From: Streptomyces sp. SCSIO 75703
GTDB lineage: Bacteria; Actinomycetota; Actinomycetes; Streptomycetales; Streptomycetaceae
Direction of reading: 5' to 3'
Length of the DNA stretch: 64,000 nucleotides
NCBI RefSeq assembly: GCF_036607905.1
Contig: NZ_CP144555.1
Location: 5,828,001 to 5,892,000 of the forward strand
Part shown: in pieces, positions 32,706 through 41,348 of the stretch
How the letters are laid out: each line of letters opens with the position of its first letter
Position numbering within the stretch: the first letter of the stretch is position 1
Notes under the pieces: model-generated
Told to the model about the DNA's origin: nothing
What the model saw: the letters and a program-made list of their open reading frames with translations, nothing else
Database searches by the model: none
Translations under genes and position numbers: made by a program

Positions 32706-34200
32706 GCCGCGCCGCCCCCTCGGCCACGCCCCACCCCGCCAGCGCCAGCAGCGCTCCGCCCACCGGCCAGGGGCCGTACCGCACGTACACCGTGGTGCCG
32801 CCCCGCGCGAGCGGCACCTCGTAGACCTCGGCGGTGCTCGCCCCCGTCCCGAGCCACGGACCGACCCGTTCGCCGCGCCCGTCGTAGACGGCGCTGATTC
32901 CGGTGAGCGTCGCGTGCACCATCGGGCGGCCCGTCTCCGCGGCGCGCAGCGCCGCGAGCGAGGCGTGCTGCGCGGGCGCCGCGGTGTGCTGGAAGGTCGA
33001 CGTGGACGACTGGGCCAGCAGCAGCGCGGCCCCGTCCCGGGCGAGCCGGCGGCTCATGTCCGGGAAGGCGCTCTCGAAGCACACCAGCGGCCCGATCCGC
33101 AGCCCGTCCCCGGTGTCCATCACCACCTGCCCGGTACCGCGCCGGCGGTCCTCGTCGGCCGCCTTGCCGACGGAGGTGGCCCAGCCGAGCAGCGAACGCG
33201 CCGGGACGTACTCCCCGAACGGCACCAGCCGCATCTTGTCGTACCGGTCGCCGGTGGGGCCGCCGGGCCCGACGAGGAGCGAACTCTTGTAGATGCCGGG
33301 CCGGTCGGAGCGGCGCGCGTCCACGTTGACCAGGAGGTCCGCGCCGGTCTCCCGGGACAGCGCGGCGAGCCGGCGGGCCAGGTCGGGGCGGTCCGCGAGG
33401 TCGTGGCCGACGCTGCTCTCGCCCCAGACGACCAGGTCCACGTCCCGGCCGGCCAGGTCCCGGGTCAGCCGCTCCTGCCGGTCGAAGCGGCGCTCGGCGC
33501 TGTCCGGCCCGGTGACGATCCCCGGCTGGACCACGGCGACCGAGGCCCGTGCCCCGCTCTGCGGGCCGGGCGCCCACGCCCACGCCGACGCGGTGGCGGC
33601 GCCCGTGGCCACCAGCCCGGTCAGCGCGGCCACCCGCGCCCGGCGGTGCGCGATCAGCACGGCGACCGCGGTGTTGACGGCGACCACCAGCGAGCTGAGC
33701 AGCCACACCCCGCCCACCGAGGCGAGCCGCAGCGCCGGGGCGGCCTCCCACTGACTGGCGCCGAGCATCCCCCAGGGCCCGCCGAGCCCCTGCCAGGAGC
33801 GGACCAACTCCACCGCCAGCCAGCCCGACGGCACCACGACGAGCCCCGCCGCGACCCGCCCCGGCGTGGCGGACGCCCCGAGGAACCGGCGTACGAGCAG
33901 GCCCCAGGGCGCCCACAGCGCGCCGAGCAGCGCGGCGATCACGAAGGTGAACACGTGCAGGCTGGGCACCAGCCAGTGGTGCATGGCCAGCATGAACGCG
34001 AACCCGCCGAGCCAGCCCTCCCGGGACGCCGCCCGGCCGTCCGGCGCGGAGGCGGCCAGCAGCAGCCACGGCACCAGCGCGACCCAGGCCCACCACCACA
34101 GGCCCGGCGCCGGGAAGGCGAGCACCGGCAGGGCACCGGCGAGCAGGGCGGCGGCCGGGCGGCGCCACGGGGAGGCGGTCCAGGGGCCGAGCTTTCTCAT
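32629..34200 (-). CDS. lnt: Apolipoprotein N-acyltransferase
   Basis: A 523-residue membrane enzyme. About six to seven N-terminal helices (LLAGALPVLAFPAPGLWWWA onward) precede a nitrilase-type extracytoplasmic domain with the catalytic triad: Glu in VVWGESSVG, Lys in DRYDKMRLVPFGEYVP and Cys in GPLVCFESAFP. A final membrane helix and a Pro/Ala-rich tail follow. It adds the third acyl chain to lipoproteins; Streptomyces usually encode two Lnt paralogues. ATG 34200 is chosen by comparison with the family. The tail codons overlap the convergent oxidoreductase gene. Confidence 0.94.
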   Translation of the reverse strand: MRKLGPWTASPWRRPAAALLAGALPVLAFPAPGLWWWAWVALVPWLLLAASAPDGRAASREGWLGGFAFMLAMHHWLVPSLHVFTFVIAALLGALWAPWGLLVRRFLGASATPGRVAAGLVVVPSGWLAVELVRSWQGLGGPWGMLGASQWEAAPALRLASVGGVWLLSSLVVAVNTAVAVLIAHRRARVAALTGLVATGAATASAWAWAPGPQSGARASVAVVQPGIVTGPDSAERRFDRQERLTRDLAGRDVDLVVWGESSVGHDLADRPDLARRLAALSRETGADLLVNVDARRSDRPGIYKSSLLVGPGGPTGDRYDKMRLVPFGEYVPARSLLGWATSVGKAADEDRRRGTGQVVMDTGDGLRIGPLVCFESAFPDMSRRLARDGAALLLAQSSTSTFQHTAAPAQHASLAALRAAETGRPMVHATLTGISAVYDGRGERVGPWLGTGASTAEVYEVPLARGGTTVYVRYGPWPVGGALLALAGWGVAEGAARLRRPAPAPPAPPARTAHGSPARPGR

Positions 34201-34293
34201 GGGGCCCTTCCTACCCCGGGACGCGCCCGGCGTGCGCCCGCGGCACGACCCCGCCGGCCGGCATCGCGCCCGGCGCGTCCCCCCGATGCGCCG

Positions 34294-34345
34294 GATGCCT
34301 CCGGTCCGGGAGTGTCCTAGGTGGGCCCGATGCCTCCGGTCCGGG
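34294..34345. repeat. 17-bp direct repeat
   Basis: Two exact copies of GATGCCTCCGGTCCGGG start 35 bp apart in the lnt-SDR intergenic region; an imperfect GATGCGCC precedes the first. No function is evident. Confidence 0.6.
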
Positions 34346-34614
34346 TGCGCACCGATCGGCCGGAGCCCCGGCCCGGCGCGTGACCGGCCGGCCGGACGCT
34401 CCCGGCCCGCCCCGGTCACTCCACCTCGACGCCGAAGCCCACGACGCGTTCCTCGAGGCCGCCCCGGTTGTCCCCACCGCCGGGTGGGGCGGGGCTACTC
34501 CAGCCGGCGATCGCACGGGGCGTATCCACGCCTCGCGGGCGCCCTGCCGCGCGGAGGACGGTCTTCCCGGCGGCCGGAAGGCGCCGGGGGTGGCGGGGGC
34601 CGGCCGTGCGCCTC

Positions 34615-34645
34615 TAGGGTGAGCGGCGACGATCGATGATCGATC
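34615..34645 (+). promoter_or_regulatory. SDR promoter with palindromic operator
   Basis: TAGGGT (34615-34620) is a good -10 box. The perfect 7+1+7 palindrome GATCGAT-G-ATCGATC (34631-34645) begins near the expected transcription start, where a bound repressor would block initiation. No regulator gene is adjacent. A clear -35 is not seen. Confidence 0.55.
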
Positions 34646-34711
34646 AAAGGTGCGGCGCGGTACTCCCGGACTCCGGGAGCCGTCCACCGCGGACCGGTGT
34701 GGAGGTGGGGC

Positions 34712-35452
34712 ATGGCACGTCCTGTCACGGTGGTGACCGGCGGCAGCCGCGGGATCGGCGCGGCGGCCTGCCGTCGTCTCGCGGCCGACGGACACGACGT
34801 CGCGGTCGGCTACGTCCGGGACGCGGCGGCGGCCGACGCGGTCGTGGCGGCGGTGGCCGAGGCCGGCGGGCGGGCGCTCGCGGTACGGGCGGACACCTCC
34901 GAGGAAGCCGACGTCGAGCGGCTCTTCGCCCTGGCGGAGGACCGGCTCGGCCCGGTGACCGGCCTGGTCAACAACGCCGCCGTCACCGGGCCGCTGGGCC
35001 GCCTCGCCGACACCGGCACCGACACCCTGCGCCGGGTCGTGGACGTCAACCTGCTCGGCGCGCTGCTGTGCGCGCGACGGGCGGCGCAGCTCATGACGGC
35101 CCGGGGGAGCGGGGTGATCGTGAACGTCTCCTCGGGCGCCGCCACCCTCGGCAGCCCCGGCGAGTACGTCCACTACGCAGCGACCAAGGCCGGCGTCGAC
35201 GCCCTCACCCTCGGCCTCGCCAAGGAACTCGGCCCGGACGGCGTGCGGGTCAACGCGGTCGCCCCCGGCCTCGTCGACACCGACATGCACGCGGCCATGG
35301 GCGACCCGGACCGGCCCGCGCGGATGGCGCCGGGGGTGCCGCTGCGACGGGCGGGGCGGGCGGAGGAGATCGCGGCGGCGATCGCGTGGCTGATGTCCGG
35401 GGAGGCGTCCTACGCGACCGGTACGGTGCTCCGGGTGGCGGGCGGGCGCTGA
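34712..35452 (+). CDS. SDR family oxidoreductase
   Basis: A 246-residue classical SDR: TGGSRGIGAAACRRLAADGH at the cofactor site, VNNAAVTG, catalytic Ser in NVSSGAATLG, YVHYAATKAG with Tyr/Lys, and VAPGLVDTDMH. It resembles glucose/ribitol dehydrogenase-type or FabG-like reductases with a short loop before the C-terminus. GGAGGTGGGG, an excellent ribosome binding site, precedes ATG 34712. It stands alone behind a palindromic operator. The substrate is not predictable. Confidence 0.9.
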   Translation: MARPVTVVTGGSRGIGAAACRRLAADGHDVAVGYVRDAAAADAVVAAVAEAGGRALAVRADTSEEADVERLFALAEDRLGPVTGLVNNAAVTGPLGRLADTGTDTLRRVVDVNLLGALLCARRAAQLMTARGSGVIVNVSSGAATLGSPGEYVHYAATKAGVDALTLGLAKELGPDGVRVNAVAPGLVDTDMHAAMGDPDRPARMAPGVPLRRAGRAEEIAAAIAWLMSGEASYATGTVLRVAGGR

Positions 35453-35551
35453 GATCCGGCGCGGTCGAGCCCCCGGCGGGCCGCGGTCGTCCGGCGGGAC
35501 GGCCACCGGCGGCGTCCCGGCCGCGCGGCCGGGGCCCCGGGCCCCGCCGGG

Positions 35552-35731
35552 TCAGGCCGCCTCGACGACCTCCCCGCGCGTCGCCGCCGCCCACTCGACC
35601 ACCAGCAACTCGTACTCCACGCGCTCGTGGGCGGACAGGGTGCCGCCCGCCCGCCGCCACAGGGCGCGGATCTGATCGTTCAGCTCCGCGGCGGAGCGCG
35701 CGGAACCAGGGGCCAAGGAATCGGGGGACAT
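35552..35731 (-). CDS. Small conserved hypothetical protein
   Basis: A 59-residue acidic helical protein: MSPDSLAPGSARSAAELNDQ leads into IRALWRRAGGTLSAHERVEY and ends in ELLVVEWAAATRGEVVEAA. No signal peptide or membrane span. The frame conservation pattern and a predicted amphipathic helix support a real small gene, and I recall close relatives next to uppP in other Streptomyces. Function unknown. A start 30 bases upstream is possible. Confidence 0.65.
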   Translation of the reverse strand: MSPDSLAPGSARSAAELNDQIRALWRRAGGTLSAHERVEYELLVVEWAAATRGEVVEAA

Positions 35732-35791
35732 GCGGACAAGCCTAGGGGCAAGCACTGACACTCCGCTACCGGACGGCTACGCGGCCCCGTG

Positions 35792-36667
35792 TCAGCCCGC
35801 GGACTCCGCCGCGTGCGGGCTGAGGACCCCCGCCGTGACCAGGACGATGATCAGGATGCCGAGGGCGATCCGGTACCAGACGAACGGCATGAAGCTCTTG
35901 GTGGAGATGTAGCGCATGAACCACGCGATGACCGCGTATCCGCTGGCGAAGGCGACGACCGTGGCGAAGAGCGTCGGTCCCCAGGAGACGTGGTCGCCGT
36001 CCATGGCGTCCTTCAGCTCGAAGATCCCGGAGGCGAGCACCGCCGGGATCGCCAGCAGGAACGAGTAGCGGGCCGCGGCCTCGCGCCGGTAGCCCATGAA
36101 CAGGCCGCCGCTGATGGTCGCGCCGGAGCGGGAGACGCCGGGGATGAGGGCCATCGCCTGGCAGAGCCCGTAGACCAGGCCGTCGCGGACGCCCAGGTCC
36201 GACAGTTCCTTGCGCTGCTTGGGCGCGCGGTGCCGGCCGCCGCTCTCGTCCCGCGCCGCCATCCGGTCCGCGACGCCGATGATCACGCCGACGACGATCA
36301 GCATCGTCGCGGTGATGCGCAGATCCCGGAACGGCCCCTCGATCTGGTCCTTGAGGGTCAGGCCGAGGACCCCGATCGGGATGGAGCCCACGATGACCAG
36401 CCAGCCCATCCGCGCGTCCGGGTCGTGACGCATCTCCTTGCTGGTGAGCGAACGCGTCCAGGCGGCGAGGATGCGGCCGATGTCCTTGCGGAAGTAGATG
36501 AGGACGGCGGCCTCCGTGCCGATCTGCGTGATCGCCGTGAAGGCCGCGCCGGGGTCGTGCCATCCGGAGAACGCCGCCGTCAGCCGCAGGTGGGCGCTGG
36601 AGGAGACGGGGAGGAACTCGGTCAGCCCCTGGACGAGCCCGAGGATGAGGGATTCAAACCAAGACAT
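35792..36667 (-). CDS. uppP: Undecaprenyl-diphosphate phosphatase UppP (BacA)
   Basis: A 291-residue polytopic membrane enzyme with both catalytic signatures: GLTEFLPVSSSAHLRL near residue 16 (essential Glu and Ser residues) and PGVSRSGATISGG near residue 170. It dephosphorylates C55-PP to recycle the peptidoglycan lipid carrier and gives basal bacitracin resistance. ATG 36667 (MSWFESLILGLVQG) fits the family start. The small conserved gene at 35552 follows on the same strand after 60 bp. Confidence 0.96.
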   Translation of the reverse strand: MSWFESLILGLVQGLTEFLPVSSSAHLRLTAAFSGWHDPGAAFTAITQIGTEAAVLIYFRKDIGRILAAWTRSLTSKEMRHDPDARMGWLVIVGSIPIGVLGLTLKDQIEGPFRDLRITATMLIVVGVIIGVADRMAARDESGGRHRAPKQRKELSDLGVRDGLVYGLCQAMALIPGVSRSGATISGGLFMGYRREAAARYSFLLAIPAVLASGIFELKDAMDGDHVSWGPTLFATVVAFASGYAVIAWFMRYISTKSFMPFVWYRIALGILIIVLVTAGVLSPHAAESAG

Positions 36668-36895
36668 GAGGGTGTGGAGTCCAAGTGCCGGTCGCGGAAC
36701 GTCGGTGGACACACCTGTACGGCGCATGCGGTGATCGCGACCGAGCGTGTCGTGGGGCAGCGTAGCGCCCCAAAGTGACCAGAAGGTGACAGGGACGACC
36801 AGCTCCGCACCGTCGCCCCGCCCGCCCCGCCGGGCACGGTGTCGCACCGGGCCCGGCCGGCACCGGAACGCCGGCGGCCCCGCCCGGGTGTGGCG

Positions 36896-37672
36896 TCAGG
36901 CGCCGGGCAGCCGGTGACGCCTGCGCCAGGCCACCACCCCGCCCGCCACCGCGGGCAGCGTGATCACGGCCAGCGCGATCAGGAAGGCGGGCGACGTCGG
37001 CGTCGACGCGCGGGCCCCGGCGACGGCGTAGGCGGCCGTGTTGGGCACCGAGCCCACGGCCGTGGCCAGCAGGAACGGCCCCAGGCGCATGCGGGAGACG
37101 GCCGCGCAGTAGTTGGCGGCGGCGAACGGCACCCCCGGGAAGAGCCGCGCCGCCAGCATCGAACGGAAGCCGTGCCGGCTGAGCTGCCCGTCCGCGGCCT
37201 TCAGCCATCGGCCGCGAAGCAGCGGACGCAGCGCGTCCTGGCCCAGCGCACGGCCGAGGCAGAAGGCGAACCCGGCCCCGAGCACCGTGCCCGCGAGCGC
37301 CGAGCAGAGCCCCACGGAGGAGCCGAACAGGGCGCCGGCCGCGAGGTTCAGCAGCGGGCGCGGTACGAAGGCGACGGTGCACACCCCGTACGCCAGCGCG
37401 TAGGCGAGTGCCGCCGCCGCGCCGCCCAGGTGCGGCGGCCCGCCCTCGGTCAGCACCCGCTGCGGCTCGAACACGAGCATCGCCGAGGCCGCCGCGGCGA
37501 GCAGCGCCACCAGCAGCGACAGACGGGACCAGGGGGAGAGCACGGCTCTCGTCACCCGGGCGGCGAAGCCGGCGGGCACGGGCGCGGCGGCGGTGGTGAC
37601 GGCGAGTTCCGGTGCGGCGGCGTGGGGAGACGCCGTGACGGTGCCCCCAGGGCGGGTGTGGGCATCGAGCAT
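36896..37672 (-). CDS. TVP38/TMEM64 family membrane protein
   Basis: A 258-residue protein with an N-terminal cytosolic head of about 45 residues and then six membrane segments. The SNARE-associated/VTT-domain signature is present: FVPRPLLNLAAGALFGSSVG followed by LARLFPGVPFAAANYCAAVS-like sequence (residues about 100-190). Members are proposed lipid scramblases or transporters related to DedA. The start is ATG 37672. It is divergent from the spermidine-synthase-like gene by 105 bp. It does not share a clear operon with uppP (228 bp gap). Confidence 0.9.
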   Translation of the reverse strand: MLDAHTRPGGTVTASPHAAAPELAVTTAAAPVPAGFAARVTRAVLSPWSRLSLLVALLAAAASAMLVFEPQRVLTEGGPPHLGGAAAALAYALAYGVCTVAFVPRPLLNLAAGALFGSSVGLCSALAGTVLGAGFAFCLGRALGQDALRPLLRGRWLKAADGQLSRHGFRSMLAARLFPGVPFAAANYCAAVSRMRLGPFLLATAVGSVPNTAAYAVAGARASTPTSPAFLIALAVITLPAVAGGVVAWRRRHRLPGA

Positions 37673-37777
37673 TCGGCGACAGTAACCGACCCGTGTGACC
37701 GATCGCCGTAGGGTGCGTCTCAGGAACGTGACGGAGCGGTGGCCGGGGCGGACCGGGCACCCCGGCACAATGGGCGC

Positions 37778-38623
37778 GTGAACGAGTCCCTGCCCGTCGT
37801 CCGCGCCGTCGACCACGGCACCGCCAAGCTCCTGCCCGACGTCGACCGCCGCCGGGCCTGGCTGCTCACCGTCGACGGGGCGGTGCAGTCCTACGTGGAC
37901 CTGGACGACCCGGCGCACCTGGAGTTCGAGTACGCGCTGCGGCTCGGGCACGTCCTCGACACCGCGGCCGAGCCGGGGCGCGCGCTGGACGTGGTGCACC
38001 TCGGCGGGGGAGCGCTCACCCTGCCCCGGTACGTGGCCGTGACCCGGCCGGGCTCCCGGCAGGACGTCGTGGAGGCCGACCGGGGCCTGCTGGACCTGGT
38101 CGCCGAGCACCTGCCCCTGCCGGACGGCTCGGGCATCGTCCCGCACGCCGCCGACGCCCGCGCCTGGCTGGAGGCCGCGCCCGCGGACTCGGCCGACGTC
38201 CTGGTCGCGGACGTCTTCGGCGGCTCACGGGTGCCGGCCCACCTGGCGACCGCCGGCTACGCGCGCGAGGCCGAACGCGTACTGCGGGCCGACGGCGTCT
38301 ACGCGGCCAACCTGGCCGACGGGGCGCCCTTCGCCTTCCTGCGCTCGCAACTCGCCGGGTTCGCCGCGCTCTTCGCGGAGCTGGCGCTCATCGCCGAACC
38401 GGGGGTGCTGCGCGGGCGCCGTTTCGGCAACATGATCCTGCTCGCCTCGCACCGCCCCCTCGACACCGCGGGGCTGGCCCGGCGGACCGCCGCCGACGCG
38501 TTCCCGGCCCGGGTCGCACACGGGGCCGCCCTGCGGGAGTTCGTCGGCGACGCGCTGCCGGTGCCGGACGAGGAGGCCCGGCCGTCGCCGGAGCCGCCCG
38601 CCGGAGCGTTCGGCATCGGCTGA
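37778..38623 (+). CDS. Spermidine synthase-like methyltransferase-fold protein
   Basis: A 281-residue Rossmann protein. DVVHLGGGALTLPRYVAVTR is the SAM/decarboxy-SAM glycine loop, VVEADRGLLDLV provides the acidic ribose-binding residue, and LVADVFGGSRVPAHLAT parallels the spermidine synthase active-site loop. N-terminal membrane helices found in fused MFS-spermidine synthases are absent. Enzymatic identity is uncertain because many Streptomyces members stand alone. CACAAT at 37766-37771 lies 6 bases before the GTG, suggesting leaderless translation. Confidence 0.85.
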   Translation: MNESLPVVRAVDHGTAKLLPDVDRRRAWLLTVDGAVQSYVDLDDPAHLEFEYALRLGHVLDTAAEPGRALDVVHLGGGALTLPRYVAVTRPGSRQDVVEADRGLLDLVAEHLPLPDGSGIVPHAADARAWLEAAPADSADVLVADVFGGSRVPAHLATAGYAREAERVLRADGVYAANLADGAPFAFLRSQLAGFAALFAELALIAEPGVLRGRRFGNMILLASHRPLDTAGLARRTAADAFPARVAHGAALREFVGDALPVPDEEARPSPEPPAGAFGIG

Positions 38624-38701
38624 CGGCCGGGTCCGGGGCGCCGTCGGCCGGCGGCAGGGCCCCGGGGCGCCGTCGGCAGGGCCCCGGGGCGCGGGCGCCG
38701 G

Positions 38702-39721
38702 TCAGGTGCCGGTCGGCGGTTCCTCGGTGAGGCGCACGGTGCTCAGGATCTTCCGCACCGTCTCCTCGGGGATCTCGTCCTTGACACCCTTGGCGCCGTA
38801 CAGGTTCCAGGTGACGAAGTCGCCCGCGCCGTTCTTGAAGGCGAAGGTGATGGCCTTGCCCTCGCTGTCGCACTTCCCCTTCTGGGGCGTGCCCTCCGAG
38901 TGGGCGGTGGCGAGGCTGCCCTCGATGCCGGAGGCGGTGGTGTACGGCTTCGGCTTCTCCTGCTTGACGCTCTTCTTGTCCGGCTGGGTGTAGCCGCCGA
39001 AGATCCACCACGGGACGCGGGTCTGGGCCGCCATGTCGGTGTCCTTGGCGCCGTTCTCCCCGCGCGTGCCGGCGGTGGCGAGGGCCGTGGTCTCCTTGCG
39101 GCCGTCCTTGTCGTCGTCGGACGTGCACCACTCGGACTTGAGGTAGGCCGGCGCGGTGACGCTGGTGCGGTCGAACGTGCCGTCCTCCTTCTCCCACTCG
39201 AAGCCGACGCTGGTGCCGGGCCTCTCGATCTCCCAGTCGGCGGGGACGTCGAACATGGTGCCGAAGCGCGGGTTGGCGACGACCTTCCAGCCGGGGACGG
39301 TCGCCTCCAGCTCCCCGTCGCCGCGCGGGTTGTCGTCGGAACCGGATTCGCTCGGGTCGGCCTCCGGGGAGGCGGACCCGCTCGCGGACGCACTGGTGCT
39401 GGGCTTGGTGTCCTTGCCGTCCGCCGTGTCGTCCTTGTCACCGCCGAGCACCAGGAACCCGGTCACCCCGGCAGTCACCACCACGGCGAGCGCTGCGACG
39501 ATCGCGACCAGCTTCGTCCGCTTGCCGCCGCCGTCCCCGCCGCCGGGCAGCGGGGCCCCCGGCACCGTCGGAGCCCCCCACTGCGGCTGCTGCCCGTACG
39601 GTCCGGACTGTGGGTAGCCCGGCTGCTGATACGGATTCGGCTGCTGGTACCCCGGCTGCTGGTACGGGTTGTTCTGCTGCGGGTTCTGCTCGCCCCCGGG
39701 CGGCTGCTGTCCTGGCCACAT
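38702..39721 (-). CDS. Pro/Gln-rich single-span membrane protein with extracytoplasmic domain
   Basis: A 339-residue protein. Residues 1-50 are tandem Gln/Pro/Tyr/Gly repeats (QQPGYQQPNPYQQPGY), a helix spans about residues 70-92 (LVAIVAALAVVVTAGVTGFL), then comes an acidic Ser/Thr/Asp linker. A folded exported domain of about 200 residues follows (VPGWKVVANPRFGTMFDVPA to ILSTVRLTEEP) with two Cys that may form a disulphide. TAGGGT (39730-39735 on the minus strand) lies 8 bases before the ATG. The exported domain is a recurring Streptomyces domain of unknown function (possibly DUF8017). Confidence 0.85.
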   Translation of the reverse strand: MWPGQQPPGGEQNPQQNNPYQQPGYQQPNPYQQPGYPQSGPYGQQPQWGAPTVPGAPLPGGGDGGGKRTKLVAIVAALAVVVTAGVTGFLVLGGDKDDTADGKDTKPSTSASASGSASPEADPSESGSDDNPRGDGELEATVPGWKVVANPRFGTMFDVPADWEIERPGTSVGFEWEKEDGTFDRTSVTAPAYLKSEWCTSDDDKDGRKETTALATAGTRGENGAKDTDMAAQTRVPWWIFGGYTQPDKKSVKQEKPKPYTTASGIEGSLATAHSEGTPQKGKCDSEGKAITFAFKNGAGDFVTWNLYGAKGVKDEIPEETVRKILSTVRLTEEPPTGT

Positions 39722-39968
39722 GAGTGGTCACCCTAATGCGGCCCAGGACACGATTCGGTCACCGGGCCTTGTCAGGGACGTACCGAAACGGGACGGCTCC
39801 GTCCCGGGAGCCCCGCCGTCCGGGCCACCGGGCCCGGCCTCTCCCGGCCGTCCGCACCCTTGGGTTCCGGCCACCGGGCCCCGGCCCCGCGGCTTCCCCG
39901 GCCCTCCCCGGGCGACGGTCCCCCGAGGTCCCTGGCCCCCGGAATCTACTCGTGGGTAACATGTGGGC

Positions 39969-40421
39969 ATGAGCGCAGACGAGATGTCGGTCGGCGAACT
40001 GCTCGCCGCCACCGTGCCGATGGTCCGGACCCTGAACCTCGCGTACCTGGAGACCACCCCGGAGAAGGCCGTCCTGCGCCTTCCGGACCAGAGCGAGTAC
40101 CGCAACCACGTCGGCGGCCCGCACGCCGGCGCCATGTTCACGCTGGCCGAGTCCGCCAGCGGCGCCATCGTCCTCGCGGCCTTCGGCGACCAGCTCGCGC
40201 GCGCCGTGCCGCTGCCCGTGCACGCCGAGATCGCGTTCAAGAAGATCGCGCTGGGCCCGGTCACCGCCACCGCCACCCTCGGCCGCCCGGCCGCCGACGT
40301 GGTCGCCGAACTGGACGCCGGCACCCGCCCCGAGTTCCCCGTCGGCGTGGTGATCCGGCGTGAGGACGGCGCCGTCACCGGCGAGGTCACCGTCGTCTGG
40401 ACGCTGCGGCCCAACGGCTGA
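39969..40421 (+). CDS. PaaI/DUF4442 hotdog-fold thioesterase-like protein
   Basis: A 150-residue hotdog-fold protein: VRTLNLAYLETTPEKAVLRL, the signature HVGGPHAGAMFTLAESASGA, and VHAEIAFKKIALGPVTATAT. Members hydrolyse acyl-CoA or act in fatty-acid turnover. TAACAT (39957-39962) lies 6 bases before the ATG, suggesting a leaderless message. It overlaps the edge of a near-palindrome TACTC-GT-GGGTA (39947-39958) that could bind a fatty-acid regulator. A hairpin terminator follows. Confidence 0.85.
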   Translation: MSADEMSVGELLAATVPMVRTLNLAYLETTPEKAVLRLPDQSEYRNHVGGPHAGAMFTLAESASGAIVLAAFGDQLARAVPLPVHAEIAFKKIALGPVTATATLGRPAADVVAELDAGTRPEFPVGVVIRREDGAVTGEVTVVWTLRPNG

Positions 40422-40439
40422 CCCCCCGCCACCCCTTCC

Positions 40440-40467
40440 ACGCCCCCCGGCACCTGCCCGGGGGCGT
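40440..40467 (+). terminator. Terminator after the thioesterase gene
   Basis: ACGCCCCC (40440-40447) pairs with GGGGGCGT (40460-40467) around a partly paired loop, 18 bases after the stop codon. Confidence 0.6.
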
Positions 40468-40555
40468 CGCTCCGGCGACCCGGTAGGCTTCCCGGGTGCG
40501 CCGCGGTCGCGGCGCACCCGGGAATCGGCAGGGACGCGAAGCGGAGGAAGCGGCG

Positions 40556-41242
40556 TTGCACGTCCAGGAATGGCTCGACACGGTGCCCGCGGCGGCCGTC
40601 TACGCGGTCGTCGGAGTCGTCATCGGCCTGGAGAGCCTCGGTATCCCGCTGCCGGGCGAGATCGTCCTCGTCTCGGCCGCCCTGCTCTCCTCCCAGCACG
40701 GGGGCGTCGACCCCGTGATCCTCGGCACCTGCGCCACCGTCGGCGCGATCGTCGGCGACTCCATCGGCTACGCCATCGGCCGCCGGGGCGGCAGACCGCT
40801 GCTGGCCTGGCTGGGCCGGAAGTTCCCCAAGCATTTCGGCGAGGGGCACATCGCCACCGCCGAGCGGTCCTTCGACCGGTGGGGCATGTGGGCCGTGTTC
40901 TTCGGCCGGTTCGTCGCCCTGCTCCGCATCTTCGCCGGCCCGCTGGCCGGTGTGCTGCGCATGCCCTACTGGAAGTTCCTCATCGCCAACGTCTTCGGCG
41001 GCATCCTCTGGGCGGGCGGCACCACCGCCGTCGTCTACTACCTCGGTGTCGTCGCCGAATCCTGGCTGAAGCGCTTCTCGTGGCTGGGCCTGGTGGCTGC
41101 CGTCCTCGTCGGTGTCGGCTCGATGCTGTTCGTCAAGCGCAAGGCCCAGCGCGCCACGGCCGAACGGGAGGCCGCGGCGGCGGCAGCGCCGGCCGGCGCC
41201 GAGACGCCGGCCGGCGCCGGGAAGGCCGCCTCCTCCGACTGA
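40556..41242 (+). CDS. DedA family membrane protein
   Basis: A 228-residue DedA protein: ESLGIPLPGEIVLVSAALL, GDSIGYAIGRRGGR, the conserved FFGRFVALLRIFAGPLAGV and the membrane re-entrant segment. A hydrophilic Ala/Glu-rich tail ends it. Members move undecaprenyl phosphate or other lipids and support membrane potential. The start is TTG 40556, set by GGAGGAA 6-7 bases upstream; the longer frame upstream adds Arg-rich sequence lacking family similarity. It is convergent with the carbonic anhydrase gene. Confidence 0.92.
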   Translation: MHVQEWLDTVPAAAVYAVVGVVIGLESLGIPLPGEIVLVSAALLSSQHGGVDPVILGTCATVGAIVGDSIGYAIGRRGGRPLLAWLGRKFPKHFGEGHIATAERSFDRWGMWAVFFGRFVALLRIFAGPLAGVLRMPYWKFLIANVFGGILWAGGTTAVVYYLGVVAESWLKRFSWLGLVAAVLVGVGSMLFVKRKAQRATAEREAAAAAAPAGAETPAGAGKAASSD

Positions 41243-41348
41243 GTACGCGAGGCCCAGGCCACCCCGTCGGCTCCCGCCCGCGCCGGACGGGGGCCGGCCC
41301 TCTGCCCGGCCCGCCCCACCCTCCGGGCCGAGCCCCACGGCGCCCGCC

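Larger units (their letters stand above)
34201..34711. other. Intergenic region with short direct repeat and operator
   Basis: No gene is supported in these 511 bases. GATGCCTCCGGTCCGGG occurs twice (34294-34310 and 34329-34345). A TAGGGT box (34615-34620) is followed by a palindrome at 34631-34645; these belong to the SDR gene downstream. Confidence 0.6.

Noticed and set aside
39947..39962. Strong operator upstream of the thioesterase gene
   Set aside because: TACTC-GT-GGGTA has a mismatch and overlaps the -10, so it is noted in the gene entry but is too weak to list as a separate site.
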